A DNA stretch of 64,000 bases from Diaphorobacter sp. HDW4B. Its GTDB lineage: Bacteria > Pseudomonadota > Gammaproteobacteria > Burkholderiales > Burkholderiaceae_C. Below, piece after piece: positions 9,713-18,614 of the stretch. Location: assembly GCF_011305535.1 (NCBI RefSeq), contig NZ_CP049905.1, forward strand, positions 3,656,001-3,720,000, read 5' to 3'. Below the pieces are notes generated by a model. The model was not told the DNA's origin, searched no databases, and worked only from the letters and a program-made list of their open reading frames with translations. Positions within the stretch are counted from its first letter, which is position 1. Each line of letters starts with the position of its first letter. Both the position numbers and the translations under genes were made by a program.

Positions 9713-10158
9713 GGTGAGCCTGGTTGATCAATGGAGGCAGGCGTATGGCCTGTTCGACGCGCATGATCACCAGAGTCCACCGGCTGCACAAGCTGGGGCT
9801 GAACCCCATGAAACAGTGGGCTCGCCAACGTTTCACATGCCATGGGCAACGCGCAAGCCTTGCCCTGCTTGGGTTGGGTTGAAAATCGAATGAAAGGAAG
9901 TGCTTGCTTTCGATTTTTCGCAGGCACCGTTAATTTTTGCAAATCACTGGTGCCGAGTCCCGCGCTTGAGGAGATGGGAACTCCGTTGGTCCATGGATCG
10001 TTCAACAACGACTTGAGCGATGGACTGGGCGGGAGCAACGAATGCACCGGGAGTTTGAATGTCACGGGAACGACGTCTGGCCCGTCGAGTGCGCATGGAG
10101 TGCCACTGGGTGGGGCATTGACGTAGGTGCCGTTGACGCTTTGTTGGCAGGCATTGGC
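9713..10158. other. Intergenic region between pstS and the MarR gene
   Basis: About 450 bases upstream of pstS and downstream of the marR-type gene. A 94-codon open frame (9842-10126, plus) has no ribosome site and no recognisable features; I do not call it. I see no clear Pho box, tRNA or repeat. Confidence 0.45.
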
Positions 10159-10749
10159 CTATTCCGGATGCGCTGCGCGGTTGCCGGGCAGCGGCCCACG
10201 GCTGCCGTGACGGCGTGAGGGAAATTTCTCCTCCAGACTGGATTGCGCTTGTGCTTCCAATTGCTGGACCTGCAGCAGCAGCGATTGCAACTGTTGGTCC
10301 AGCGTCTCCATGCCCGATGCGGACAGGTCACCCAGCAACTGCAGATTGATCGCGCGTATCTGCGGCCAGAGTTCGGCATGGAGTTTCGCGCCTGCCTCGG
10401 TCAAATGCACCGAGGCTTCGCGCCGGTTGGCGCTGCCTGAGGCACGTTCGACAAGACCTTTGGTCTGCAGAGAACGGATGGCGCGCGAGATGCGTGCGCG
10501 GTCCAACTCCAGTCGCTCGGCCAGCACCGAGGGCTGCAGGCCGGGCTCCTGCTCCAACCACATCAGCACACCCCATTCGCGCCGCGTGATGCCGTGGCCG
10601 CGCTCGCACAAACGGTTGATCAGCCGCCCCGAAGCCGCAGCCACCTTGGCCAAGCGATAGAGCAGCAGATCCGAAGGCTGTTGCGGATTGACAAGGGACG
10701 AAGGCGCTGAGAGGCTGGCTGGTCGGTGGTCGGGCATGCGGGAAATCAC
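10159..10749 (-). CDS. MarR-family transcriptional regulator
   Basis: A 196-residue winged-helix regulator. Helices around residues 30-60 lead into the recognition region LQPSVLAERLELDRARISRAI (about 70-92) and the wing with the RREASVHLTEAG phrase typical of MarR proteins (about 105-120). The C-terminal tail is Gln- and Arg-rich. It is divergent from a Bug-type receptor and an arylsulfatase (gap 169 bases to the receptor start), so control of that pair by a sulfated or aromatic ligand is a reasonable inference. An alternative start is the ATG at 10737. Confidence 0.88.
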   Translation of the reverse strand: MISRMPDHRPASLSAPSSLVNPQQPSDLLLYRLAKVAAASGRLINRLCERGHGITRREWGVLMWLEQEPGLQPSVLAERLELDRARISRAIRSLQTKGLVERASGSANRREASVHLTEAGAKLHAELWPQIRAINLQLLGDLSASGMETLDQQLQSLLLQVQQLEAQAQSSLEEKFPSRRHGSRGPLPGNRAAHPE

Positions 10750-10918
10750 CGGGATTGGTTGATTTGAACAATTGTGCCGGGCTTGCGTACATTTCGCTCA
10801 GAAGCTTATGCGCCGAGCATTTCAGGCCACTGGCATGATGCTTGGTTCATGCCGCAGGCAAGTCCCACAAGGGATTCGCATTGCGGCCCGCCCCACAACA
10901 AGGCCCGAGGTCATCACC

Positions 10919-11878
10919 ATGCAACGTCGCCATTTTCTTGCCAGTTCCGTGGCCACCAGCGCCGCAGCGTTTGCGGCTCCCCATGTGTTTGCGCAGGACG
11001 TGCTGCGCGTCGTGGTCGGCTACCCGCCGGGCGGCAGCAGCGATCGCGTGGCACGCATTCTGGCCGACAAGCTGGGCGCGGCGCTGAACACATCGGTCAT
11101 CGTGGACAACCGCGTCGGGGCAGGGGGCCGCGTGGCGGCGCAGGGCCTGCGCAATGCACCGGCCAATCCGCCCGTGCTCATGCTGGCCAATCCTGCGGTG
11201 ATGGTGGTGTCGCCGCTGGTGGTGGACGATCCGGGATACGACGCGAACAAGGACTTCGTGCCGGTCAGCGAGGTCAACAGCTATGTGTTCGGCGTGGCGG
11301 TGTCCACCGCTGTTCCGGTGCAGGAGCTGTCGCACATGCTGGCCTGGCTGCGGGCCAATCCCAAGAGCGCGAACATCGGCGTCCCGGCCACGGGCAGTCT
11401 GCCGCATTTCTTTGCGCTCATGCTGGGCAAGAAAGCGGGGGTGACGGCCGAGGCCATTGGCTACAAGGGCTCCGGTCCGCTGATCACCGATCTGATCGGT
11501 GGGCAGGTGCCGGTCGCGGTCGATACGCTTGACGTTCTGCTGCCGCAACATGAGGCGGGCAAGCTGCGCATTCTGGCGGTGTCCGGCGAGCAGCGCCATC
11601 CGGCGACTCCCAAAGTGCCGACGCTCAAGGAAGCCGGTGTGAACCTGAGCGCAGAAGGCTGGAACACGGTGTTTGCGCCCAAGTCCATGCCACCCGAGCA
11701 GGTGCAGAAATACGCCGAAGCCATCCAGAAAATCATGCGCGACCCGGACACCGTCAAGCTGTTTCGTGGCAGCAATCTTGACCCGGTCGTGAGTTCTGCC
11801 GCGCAAACGCGCGAGCGCCTTGCCGCTTATCGCAAGCAATGGGAGCCGGTGATTCGCGAATCCGGTTATCGCCCCTGA
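10919..11878 (+). CDS. Bug/TctC-family periplasmic solute receptor
   Basis: A 319-residue extracytoplasmic receptor of the large Bordetella-uptake-gene family, which binds organic acids or related compounds for tripartite tricarboxylate transporters. The start was placed at the ATG at 10919, giving MQRRHFLASSVATSAAAFA, a signal with an RRxFL motif that suggests Tat export. Family features are VVGYPPGGSSDRVAR near the mature N-terminus and VDNRVGAGGRVAAQ. No TctA/TctB membrane genes are nearby, which is normal for this family. It ends 14 bases before the sulfatase start, so they are probably co-transcribed and the ligand may be a sulfate ester or its product. Confidence 0.9.
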   Translation: MQRRHFLASSVATSAAAFAAPHVFAQDVLRVVVGYPPGGSSDRVARILADKLGAALNTSVIVDNRVGAGGRVAAQGLRNAPANPPVLMLANPAVMVVSPLVVDDPGYDANKDFVPVSEVNSYVFGVAVSTAVPVQELSHMLAWLRANPKSANIGVPATGSLPHFFALMLGKKAGVTAEAIGYKGSGPLITDLIGGQVPVAVDTLDVLLPQHEAGKLRILAVSGEQRHPATPKVPTLKEAGVNLSAEGWNTVFAPKSMPPEQVQKYAEAIQKIMRDPDTVKLFRGSNLDPVVSSAAQTRERLAAYRKQWEPVIRESGYRP

Positions 11879-11892
11879 TCCGATTTCGCACC

Positions 11893-13248
11893 ATGCATAC
11901 TGAAAAGCAAAAGCGCCCCAATGTCGTCTTCATCGTGGCCGATGATCTGGGCTACGCGGACCTGGGCTGCTACGGTGGGCGCGATGCGAGTTTTGGACCG
12001 GTGTCGCCCGAGTTGGATCGACTGGCGCAGCAAGGCTTGAAATTCACGCAGGGCTATTCCAATTCGCCCGTTTGCTCACCCACGCGTTTTGCGTTGATGA
12101 CGGCACGTTATCAGTACCGTCTGCGCGGCGCGGCGGAAGAGCCGATTCGCACCAACACGCGCGGAAATGCGGAGCTGGGCCTGCCGCCCAGTCATCCCAC
12201 CTTGCCATCGCTGCTGCGCGATGCGGGTTATCGCACGGCGTTGATGGGCAAGTGGCATCTGGGTTATCCGCCCCATTTTGGTCCGCTGAAATCGGGCTAT
12301 GAGGAGTTCTTCGGCCCCATGTCCGGCGGTGTGGATTACTTTACCCACTGCGGCGCTGGAGGGCAGCACGACCTGTGGTTCGGCGAGGAAGAAAAGCGCC
12401 AGGAAGGCTATCTCACCGATCTCATCACCGATCGCTCGGTGGATTGGATCGAGCGCAAGGCAGCCGGTGCCAAAGGCGATGTGCCTTTCTTTCTGAGCGT
12501 TCACTACACCGCACCGCACTGGCCCTGGGAAACACGCGACGACGAAGCGCTCTCGCGCGAGCTGGTCGACAACAAGCAGGCGATCTACCACCTGCATGGC
12601 GGCCATGTCGATGCGTATCGGCGCATGATCCATCACATGGACGAAGGCATTGGCCGCATCGTCCGCACGCTCGAAGCGCAAGGCTTGCTGGAAGACACAT
12701 TGATTGTGTTCACCAGCGACAACGGCGGCGAGCGCTTCTCCGACAACTGGCCGTTGGTCGGCGGCAAGATGGACCTCACCGAAGGCGGCATCCGCGTGCC
12801 GTGGATTGCACATTGGCCGCGAAGCATCGCGCCCGGTCAGGTGAGCGAGCAGACCTGCATGACCATGGATTGGTCTGCCACCATGCTCGATCTGGGCGGT
12901 GCGGCAGCGCATGCGGATTACCCGCTCGATGGGCAGTCGCTTGCCGGGCGGCTTGCGCAATCGACAGATTCGACAATGGCAGACCGCCCGCTGTTCTGGC
13001 GCATGAACCATCGCGGGCAACGTGCGATGCGCGAAGGCGACTGGAAGTATCTGCGTGTCGATGGCATCGACTATCTTTTCAATCTGCGCAGCGACGAGCG
13101 CGAGCGGGCCAACATGGCCGCGATCCAGCCACAGCGCCTTGCCGCCATGATCAGCGCGTGGGAAGCATGGAACGCCAGCATGCCGCCGATTCCTGTCGAT
13201 GCGACCGTGAGCCTTTGCTATACGGAAAAGGACATGCCGCAGCGTTGA
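11893..13248 (+). CDS. Arylsulfatase-type sulfatase
   Basis: A 451-residue hydrolase of the formylglycine-dependent sulfatase family. The N-terminal metal-binding pair is ADDLGYADLG (Asp17, Asp18), and the cysteine to be converted to formylglycine is Cys61 in CSPTR (61-65). Later motifs include GKWHLG and TSDNGGE, which carry further metal and substrate contacts. No signal peptide is seen, so it appears cytoplasmic, unlike many arylsulfatases. The formylglycine-generating enzyme is not in the window. It lies directly after the Bug receptor, and the MarR gene diverges from the pair. Confidence 0.92.
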   Translation: MHTEKQKRPNVVFIVADDLGYADLGCYGGRDASFGPVSPELDRLAQQGLKFTQGYSNSPVCSPTRFALMTARYQYRLRGAAEEPIRTNTRGNAELGLPPSHPTLPSLLRDAGYRTALMGKWHLGYPPHFGPLKSGYEEFFGPMSGGVDYFTHCGAGGQHDLWFGEEEKRQEGYLTDLITDRSVDWIERKAAGAKGDVPFFLSVHYTAPHWPWETRDDEALSRELVDNKQAIYHLHGGHVDAYRRMIHHMDEGIGRIVRTLEAQGLLEDTLIVFTSDNGGERFSDNWPLVGGKMDLTEGGIRVPWIAHWPRSIAPGQVSEQTCMTMDWSATMLDLGGAAAHADYPLDGQSLAGRLAQSTDSTMADRPLFWRMNHRGQRAMREGDWKYLRVDGIDYLFNLRSDERERANMAAIQPQRLAAMISAWEAWNASMPPIPVDATVSLCYTEKDMPQR

Positions 13249-13359
13249 GCAGGCATTCGCTCACGTGCGATACACCTTGGCTATAGGTGTGTATTTTTTC
13301 ATGGTTTAAGGTGGGGCAGGCGTTGGCGCATAACGCATCAGACAACAGAGACTGTCAAC

Positions 13360-13392
13360 GCCAACCGCGCGGGCCGCGCGGTGTGCGTTGGC
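13360..13392. other. Nested GC-rich hairpin
   Basis: Outer arms GCCAAC (13360-13365) and GTTGGC enclose an inner perfect 7-base stem CCGCGCG/CGCGCGG with loop GGC. There is no T-run after it. It lies in the 227-base gap between the sulfatase and methyltransferase genes, and may attenuate or end the upstream transcript or lie in the leader of the downstream gene. Confidence 0.4.
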
Positions 13393-13475
13393 CCGTTCTT
13401 CACCAGGAAATCTCTGCGCGCATTGGATCGATTCGTGCAGAGGCTCCCTCGGTTGCCTGACCATGGAGAAGAACC

Positions 13476-14429
13476 ATGTCTTCAGATACTCCCTCGCACG
13501 TGGCGCATCGCCGTCATGTTCTTCTGGCGCTGGCCAGCGTCACGTTTGGATCGCACGGTCTGGCGCAGGCCCAGCAGAGCGGATCGGCTGCTGCTTCATC
13601 ACCTTACGAGCCAAGGCGTGGGCAGCCCGGCAAGGATGTGATCTGGATACCCACGCCCGATGTGCCCGTTTTGCGCATGCTGCGGCTGGCCCATGTGACG
13701 CCGCAGGACTATGTGATCGACCTGGGATCGGGTGACGGAAAAATCGTGTTGGCTGCAGCGCGCGAAGGCACGCGCGCGCATGGCGTGGAGTACAACCCGG
13801 AGATGGTCGAGCTGTCCAAACGGCGTGCGCAGGAGGCCGGTCTGCAGGAGCGTGCGACGTTCGAGAAGGCCGACATCTTCGAGATGGATTTTGCGCGCGC
13901 CACGGTCATCACCATGTATCTGCTGCCCGAGTTGAACCTGCGGCTGCGTCCCAAAATTCTGTCGCTCAAACCCGGCACGCGTGTGGTCTCGCACGACTTT
14001 CGCATGGGTGACTGGAAGCCGGAAGAGACCTCTTCCATGGGCTCTTCGTCGGTGCATCTGTGGATCGTGCCTGCGAACGTGGGCGGCAAGTGGCAACTGC
14101 GCTGGTCGGGTCAAACGCCGATCGAGTTGACGATGGACCAGACGTTCCAGCAATTCAAGGGCAAGGCGGTTTTCGACAAGATGGAGACCACGCTGCGCGA
14201 GACGCAATTGCGTGGCGATGCCGTGCAGTTTGCGTTCACCGATGCGCGGGGCGTGCTGCGGCAATTCAACGGCAAGGTGAGCGATGACCGCATTGAAGGT
14301 ACGGTGGAAGGTGTTGGTGCGGGCGCGCGAGCCCAGCCGTTCACTGCGCAACGGATGGGCGAGGCCCCTGCCATCAATGGTGCGACCACCAGTCGGCTGG
14401 ACGAGGTGCAGACGTTGGGCGACCAATGA
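13476..14429 (+). CDS. SAM-dependent methyltransferase-fold protein with an export signal
   Basis: A 317-residue protein with a class I methyltransferase domain: motif I is VIDLGSGDGK (80-89) and the acidic end of strand 2 is GVEYNPEM. The first 35 residues (HRRHVLLALASVTFGSHGLAQAQ region) look like a signal peptide with an RR pair and an AQAQ cleavage region. This is odd because S-adenosylmethionine is cytoplasmic. After about residue 190 comes a second part with beta-rich character and no known motif. A GGAG site precedes the ATG. It may have a structural or repurposed role; alternatively the N-terminus is not cleaved. The permease gene follows after 39 bases. Confidence 0.8.
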   Translation: MSSDTPSHVAHRRHVLLALASVTFGSHGLAQAQQSGSAAASSPYEPRRGQPGKDVIWIPTPDVPVLRMLRLAHVTPQDYVIDLGSGDGKIVLAAAREGTRAHGVEYNPEMVELSKRRAQEAGLQERATFEKADIFEMDFARATVITMYLLPELNLRLRPKILSLKPGTRVVSHDFRMGDWKPEETSSMGSSSVHLWIVPANVGGKWQLRWSGQTPIELTMDQTFQQFKGKAVFDKMETTLRETQLRGDAVQFAFTDARGVLRQFNGKVSDDRIEGTVEGVGAGARAQPFTAQRMGEAPAINGATTSRLDEVQTLGDQ

Positions 14430-14468
14430 AAGCGGCCGTGCGTGCCGTTGAAGACGATGGTGGTGGCA

Positions 14469-15824
14469 ATGACGACGCGCGCTGATCAGCCGCAGCCTGC
14501 GCTGAATCTGCGGCATGCGGTGGCGATCATTGTCGGCATCGTGATCGGTGCGGGCATCTTCAAATCGCCGTCGCTGGTCGCGCAATTCAGCGGATCGGCC
14601 AGCGCGATGATGTGGGCATGGTTGCTGGGCGGTGCGATCTCCTTGCTGGGCGCACTGTGCTATGCCGAGCTTGCTGCAGCATGGCCGCATGCGGGTGGTG
14701 ACTACCATTTTCTGCTGCGCGCTTATGGCAGGCGCGTGGCGTTTCTGTTTGCATGGGCGCGGTTTTCCGTCATCACCACGGGCTCGATTGCGCTGCTGGG
14801 TTTTGTGTTTGGCGACTATATGAGTGCCCTGCTGCCGCTGGGCACCGAGCACAGTTCAGCGATCTGGGGAGCGCTGGCGCTGGTGGTGCTGACCTGGTTG
14901 AATCTGCGTGGATTGCAGGCCAGCGCGTCCACGCAAAGCTGGTTGACGTTGGCCGAAGTGCTGGGTCTGGTGCTGGTGATCGTGGCAGCTCTCTGGCTGA
15001 GCAGTGGCAACGGCAGCGGCGGCGGTGATCTTCGCGTGGTCGAGTCTGTGCAGACCGCAGGCAGTGGCTCCAGCATGTGGGGCCTGGCGATGGTGTTTGT
15101 GCTGCTCACTTACGGTGGTTGGAACGAGGCGGCCTACCTCAGCGCGGAGATGCGCGGCTCGCGCAAACGCATGCTGCATGCGCTGGTCATCAGCATTGGC
15201 TTGATTACGTTGTTGTACGTGGGCGTGAACTGGGCTTACCTGAGTGGACTGGGGCTGGCAGGCATGGCGGAAAGCCAGGCCGTGGCCGCCGATCTGCTGG
15301 CGCGCGCGTTCGGCCCGGCGGGCCAATGGGTGATGGCGCTGATGGTGGCCGTGGCGGCGATCACATCGATGAACGCGACGATGATCGTCGGCGCTCGCAC
15401 CAATTTCGCCGTGGGGCGTGACTGGTCGGCGCTCGCCTTTCTGGGCCGCTGGCAACAGGCGCGCGGTGTGCCGAGCGTGGCGCTGTATGCGCAGTCGATC
15501 TGCGCGTTGCTGCTCATCGTGCTGGGCGACCACATGCGCAGCGGCTTTCAGACCATGGTGGATTTCACCGCGCCCGTGTTCTGGTTGTTCTTTCTGCTTT
15601 CCACACTCGCGCTCATCGTGCTGCGTGTGCGCGAGCCGCATGCCGAGCGGCCTTTTCACGTGCCGTTCTATCCCGTTGTCCCGCTGCTGTTTGCAGGCGT
15701 TTGCGGCTACATGCTGTGGTCTTCGCTGGCCTATGTGCGAACGGGTGCGTTGGTGGGCGTGGGCGTGTTGGCGCTGGGCGCGGCTTTGCTCTGGTGGCTG
15801 GAGCGTGTGTCGCGAACACATTGA
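14469..15824 (+). CDS. APC-superfamily amino acid permease
   Basis: A 451-residue inner-membrane transporter with about 12 hydrophobic segments. The first transmembrane helix carries the APC signature IVGIVIGAGIFKSPS near residues 25-40, and TYGGWNEAAYLSAE marks the helix 6 region, resembling the LAT/YkfD branch. The ATG at 14469 was chosen over a GTG at 14442 because the extra residues show no similarity. It lies 39 bases after the methyltransferase gene and is probably transcribed with it. The amino acid or amine carried cannot be told. Confidence 0.87.
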   Translation: MTTRADQPQPALNLRHAVAIIVGIVIGAGIFKSPSLVAQFSGSASAMMWAWLLGGAISLLGALCYAELAAAWPHAGGDYHFLLRAYGRRVAFLFAWARFSVITTGSIALLGFVFGDYMSALLPLGTEHSSAIWGALALVVLTWLNLRGLQASASTQSWLTLAEVLGLVLVIVAALWLSSGNGSGGGDLRVVESVQTAGSGSSMWGLAMVFVLLTYGGWNEAAYLSAEMRGSRKRMLHALVISIGLITLLYVGVNWAYLSGLGLAGMAESQAVAADLLARAFGPAGQWVMALMVAVAAITSMNATMIVGARTNFAVGRDWSALAFLGRWQQARGVPSVALYAQSICALLLIVLGDHMRSGFQTMVDFTAPVFWLFFLLSTLALIVLRVREPHAERPFHVPFYPVVPLLFAGVCGYMLWSSLAYVRTGALVGVGVLALGAALLWWLERVSRTH

Positions 15825-16134
15825 AAAGCGTGGGCTTTGCGTCACTAGCAGCACATCAAGACATATCTGTGACGGGGGGATCACATCGGCTTTGAGCACG
15901 GTTTTACCGATGCGTGGGAAACGTCATCCGTTATGGTACCGCGCTACTTTTCCCTCTGGAGATTCTTCACTGCACCTTGCGTATGAAGCGAAGTTGACGT
16001 TCCGCTTGTACGCGAATTCTTTTGAGTTTAGGTATCAGTGTTTCTACTTGAATAGTTGACAGCTAACTGACAGCCGGTCTTCCTAGACTGCGCTCGGCAG
16101 ATGTCCTGCAACAATTCAATGGAGACGTTCCAGC
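15825..16134. other. Upstream region of the porin gene
   Basis: A 310-base gap, lower in GC than the flanks, that should hold the porin promoter. A TTGACA hexamer is present at 16056-16061, but I see no good -10 at a standard distance. A GGAGACG ribosome site sits just before the porin ATG. No gene or repeat is recognised. Confidence 0.4.
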
Positions 16135-17202
16135 ATGAAAAAGATCACTCGCGTGGCCGCCTGCGCCGCGCTGGCGATGGGCGGTACGGCCGTATACGCC
16201 CAATCGACCGTCACCCTGTTCGGCATTGTCGACACCAACGTCGCCCATCTGCGCAGCAGTGGCAACGGTTCGGTGAACATTTTGGGTACGGACGGCAACC
16301 AGTCCAGCCGTATCGGTTTTCGCGGTGTCGAAAATCTGGGCGGCGGCTTGAAGGCAGGCTTCTGGATGGAAGCGGCGATCAACCCTGACGTCGGAACCGG
16401 CGGCAGCACCAACGCCAACAACCAACCCAGCGGCGCATCCAATTCGGGTGGCCTCACATTCGGCCGCCGCGCCACTGTCAGCCTGATGGACGACAACTGG
16501 GGTGAAGTGCGTCTGGGCCGCGACTATGTGCCTGGCTTCTGGAACCTGTCCGCGTTCAGCCCATTCGGCACCAACGGCATCGGCAGCTCGTCGTTCCTGT
16601 TCTATCCCGTGCAGAGCGCGGCGCGCATCACCAACGTGCGTGCGTCCAACTCCGTGGGCTACCACCTGCCCAAGATGGGCGGTGTCTACGGCCAGTTGAT
16701 GTATGCCTTCGGCGAAAATTCCGCCAGCGGCCCGACCAAGAACGATGGCCGTGCACTGGGCATTCGCGTGGGCTACAAGTCCGGTCCGGTGGACGTGGCA
16801 GTGGCAACGACGAAGACGGAAATCTCGTCGCTGGGCGATCTGCGCCAGACCAACATCGGCGGTTCGTATGACTTCGGTGTCGCGCAGCTGATGCTGCTGT
16901 GGAACCAGAACAAGGTGGGCAGCACCTCGACCAAGAGCGCTCTGGTCGGTGCCCGCATTCCCCTCGGTCAAGGTCATGTGCGCGTGGCTTACTCGCGCGT
17001 CAACGCCAGCGGTGTGGCCAACGATGCGCAGCATCTGGCACTCGGCTATGTTTATGATTTGTCCAAGCGCACAGCCCTCTACGGCCACATCGCGCGCATC
17101 GACAACAAGGGCAACGGTGTCAACTACAACCTCGGTCAGGCTGTGAAGACGCCGGGTGGCAACAGCGACGGCGTGGAATTCGGCATCCGCCATACGTTCT
17201 AA
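16135..17202 (+). CDS. Outer-membrane general porin (Burkholderiales type)
   Basis: A 355-residue trimeric beta-barrel porin for diffusion of small solutes across the outer membrane. A signal peptide (1-22, ending AVYAQ) precedes the typical mature start STVTLFGIVD. The stretch RIGFRGVENLGGGLKAGFW and the C-terminal FGIRHTF, ending in Phe as the barrel assembly signal, are family hallmarks. It is monocistronic, with a strong terminator about 40 bases after the stop. Confidence 0.95.
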   Translation: MKKITRVAACAALAMGGTAVYAQSTVTLFGIVDTNVAHLRSSGNGSVNILGTDGNQSSRIGFRGVENLGGGLKAGFWMEAAINPDVGTGGSTNANNQPSGASNSGGLTFGRRATVSLMDDNWGEVRLGRDYVPGFWNLSAFSPFGTNGIGSSSFLFYPVQSAARITNVRASNSVGYHLPKMGGVYGQLMYAFGENSASGPTKNDGRALGIRVGYKSGPVDVAVATTKTEISSLGDLRQTNIGGSYDFGVAQLMLLWNQNKVGSTSTKSALVGARIPLGQGHVRVAYSRVNASGVANDAQHLALGYVYDLSKRTALYGHIARIDNKGNGVNYNLGQAVKTPGGNSDGVEFGIRHTF

Positions 17203-17243
17203 GTCGCGCTGGGTATTTCTTTCATTTCCAAGGTATTTAATGG

Positions 17244-17275
17244 CCGAACATGTGCATGCATGTTCGGTCTTTTTT
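17244..17275 (+). terminator. Rho-independent terminator of the porin gene
   Basis: Perfect 9-base arms CCGAACATG (17244-17252) and CATGTTCGG (17259-17267) with a 6-base loop, followed by TCTTTTTTG. It is located just after the porin stop codon. Confidence 0.9.
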
Positions 17276-17314
17276 GTTTGTTTCTTGTTTGGTCTATTGG
17301 TTGGTCGGTCGTGT

Positions 17315-17419
17315 GGGGGTGACGATACAGGCCCTCATGCGTCGTTGTCGAAGCCTTGCCGTACATGAGTACTGTCTGCGGCTTCACGCCTAGCCTGAGG
17401 GCCCGTCTCGTCATTGGGG
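17315..17419 (+). repeat. Dispersed structured repeat, copy 1
   Basis: About 100 bases that recur at 60291-60393, with a shortened relative at 62521-62577, all in the same orientation. The outer arms are ACAGGCCCTCA and TGAGGGCCCGT. Inside is a second hairpin with arms GAAGCC/GGCTTC and GTAC/GTAC. It lies between the porin terminator and the end of the histidine kinase gene. No coding capacity is evident. Confidence 0.85.
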
Positions 17420-17471
17420 CTGGGGATTGGTAGGCCCTGCACGCTGCGAAGTCTGTAGTTCAATTCACTGC

Positions 17472-18614
17472 TTACTCAGGGTCGTTTCTTTTTTCGATTC
17501 CGAGCGGAAGTTGCACCGTGGCTCTTAAGCCGCCACCTTTTTTGTTGGCAATTCGTACATCGCCACCATGTTCGACCACGATGGCACGCACCGCTGCGAG
17601 GCCGAGACCCATGCCGCCGGTTTCCCGGTTGCGGGAGGCTTCGACACGGAAGAAGGGCTCGAACACGCGGGTGAGCAGTGCGTCGGGGATGCCGGGGCCT
17701 TCGTCGTCGATCTGTATGCTGCATTGACCGTCTGCTGCGGCCAGACGCACGCGGGCCGATTGACCATATTTGAGCGCGTTGTCCAGCAGGTTGGCGATGA
17801 CGCGTTTGAGTGCCAGCGGGTCGGCCGTCAACGTGATCGGGCTGCCCGGTTCCACTTGCACGTCGTGGCCCATGTCGATCAGATCGTCGGCCACGCTTTC
17901 CACCAGCAGGCGCATGTCGAGGCGCTCGTGGCTGCGCTGCATGCTTTGGTCGCGGATGAATTCCATGGCGGCCGAGATCATCATGTTGATCTCTCGCATG
18001 TCGGTTTCCACGCGGCTGCGCAGTGGCTCGTCGAGCTCTTCCAGCCGGAACGCAAGGCGCGTGAGAGGCGTGCGCAGATCATGTGCCATCGCGCCCACCA
18101 TCTGCGTGCGGTCGTGCAACTGCCGACCCACGCGCTCGTGCATCTCGTTGAAGGCCTGAGCGGCATCACGCAGTTCGGCGGCTCCGGTCTCGGGAAGCTT
18201 GGCGGATGGACGTGCGGTGCCGAATTGCCGCGTCGATTCGGTCAGTCGAGCAAGCCAATGCGTCCACGAAGAGGCCAGCAACCAGCCCAGCGGAAGCAGG
18301 GCGGTGAGGCCGATCAGCGCGACCCACATCAGACGCGATGCGGGCACGCGGGCGGATGGAGGAGGGCGGTCGTCCCTGCGATCTCCGGGACCTGGACCAG
18401 AGCGAGGTTCGGGGCCGGGGCCGCTCATGTAGGGCGCATTCGGTGGCCGCCGGTTGTCCGATTCGTCCGACATCATCATGTCGCGCGGGCCGGGCGGACG
18501 ATGGTCATTGGGCATGAGCAGCAGCGCGGACAAGCCCGTGGTCAGCAGCACGGCAACGGCCAGCAGGGCGAGGATGCGGGCGCGCAGGCCCCAGCGGGAC
18601 AACGCGGGCATCAT
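17472..18614 (-). CDS. Sensor histidine kinase, EnvZ/RstB-like
   Basis: A 380-residue inner-membrane kinase. One transmembrane helix at about 13-33 and a second at about 94-115 enclose a short, unusual periplasmic loop rich in Pro, Gly, Arg and Asp with an MMM run. A HAMP-like linker leads to the phosphoacceptor His178 in AMAHDLRTPLTRL. The ATP-binding part has the N box NLLDNALKYG and the G boxes DEGPGIP and GMGLGLAAV. It overlaps its response regulator by 4 bases (ATGA). The signal is unknown; the loop could bind a metal ion or cationic compound, which is speculation. Confidence 0.93.
   Translation of the reverse strand: MMPALSRWGLRARILALLAVAVLLTTGLSALLLMPNDHRPPGPRDMMMSDESDNRRPPNAPYMSGPGPEPRSGPGPGDRRDDRPPPSARVPASRLMWVALIGLTALLPLGWLLASSWTHWLARLTESTRQFGTARPSAKLPETGAAELRDAAQAFNEMHERVGRQLHDRTQMVGAMAHDLRTPLTRLAFRLEELDEPLRSRVETDMREINMMISAAMEFIRDQSMQRSHERLDMRLLVESVADDLIDMGHDVQVEPGSPITLTADPLALKRVIANLLDNALKYGQSARVRLAAADGQCSIQIDDEGPGIPDALLTRVFEPFFRVEASRNRETGGMGLGLAAVRAIVVEHGGDVRIANKKGGGLRATVQLPLGIEKRNDPE

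Noticed and set aside
9713-9790. A Pho box upstream of pstS
   Set aside because: No pair of CTGTCAT-like repeats with proper spacing is present.
9842-10126. A 94-codon open frame between pstS and the MarR gene
   Set aside because: No ribosome site, no similarity to any family I know, and no supporting context.
16056-16089. A sigma-70 promoter for the porin using TTGACA at 16056
   Set aside because: The nearest -10-like hexamer (TAGACT) is about 22 bases away, beyond the normal spacing, so I list only the region.
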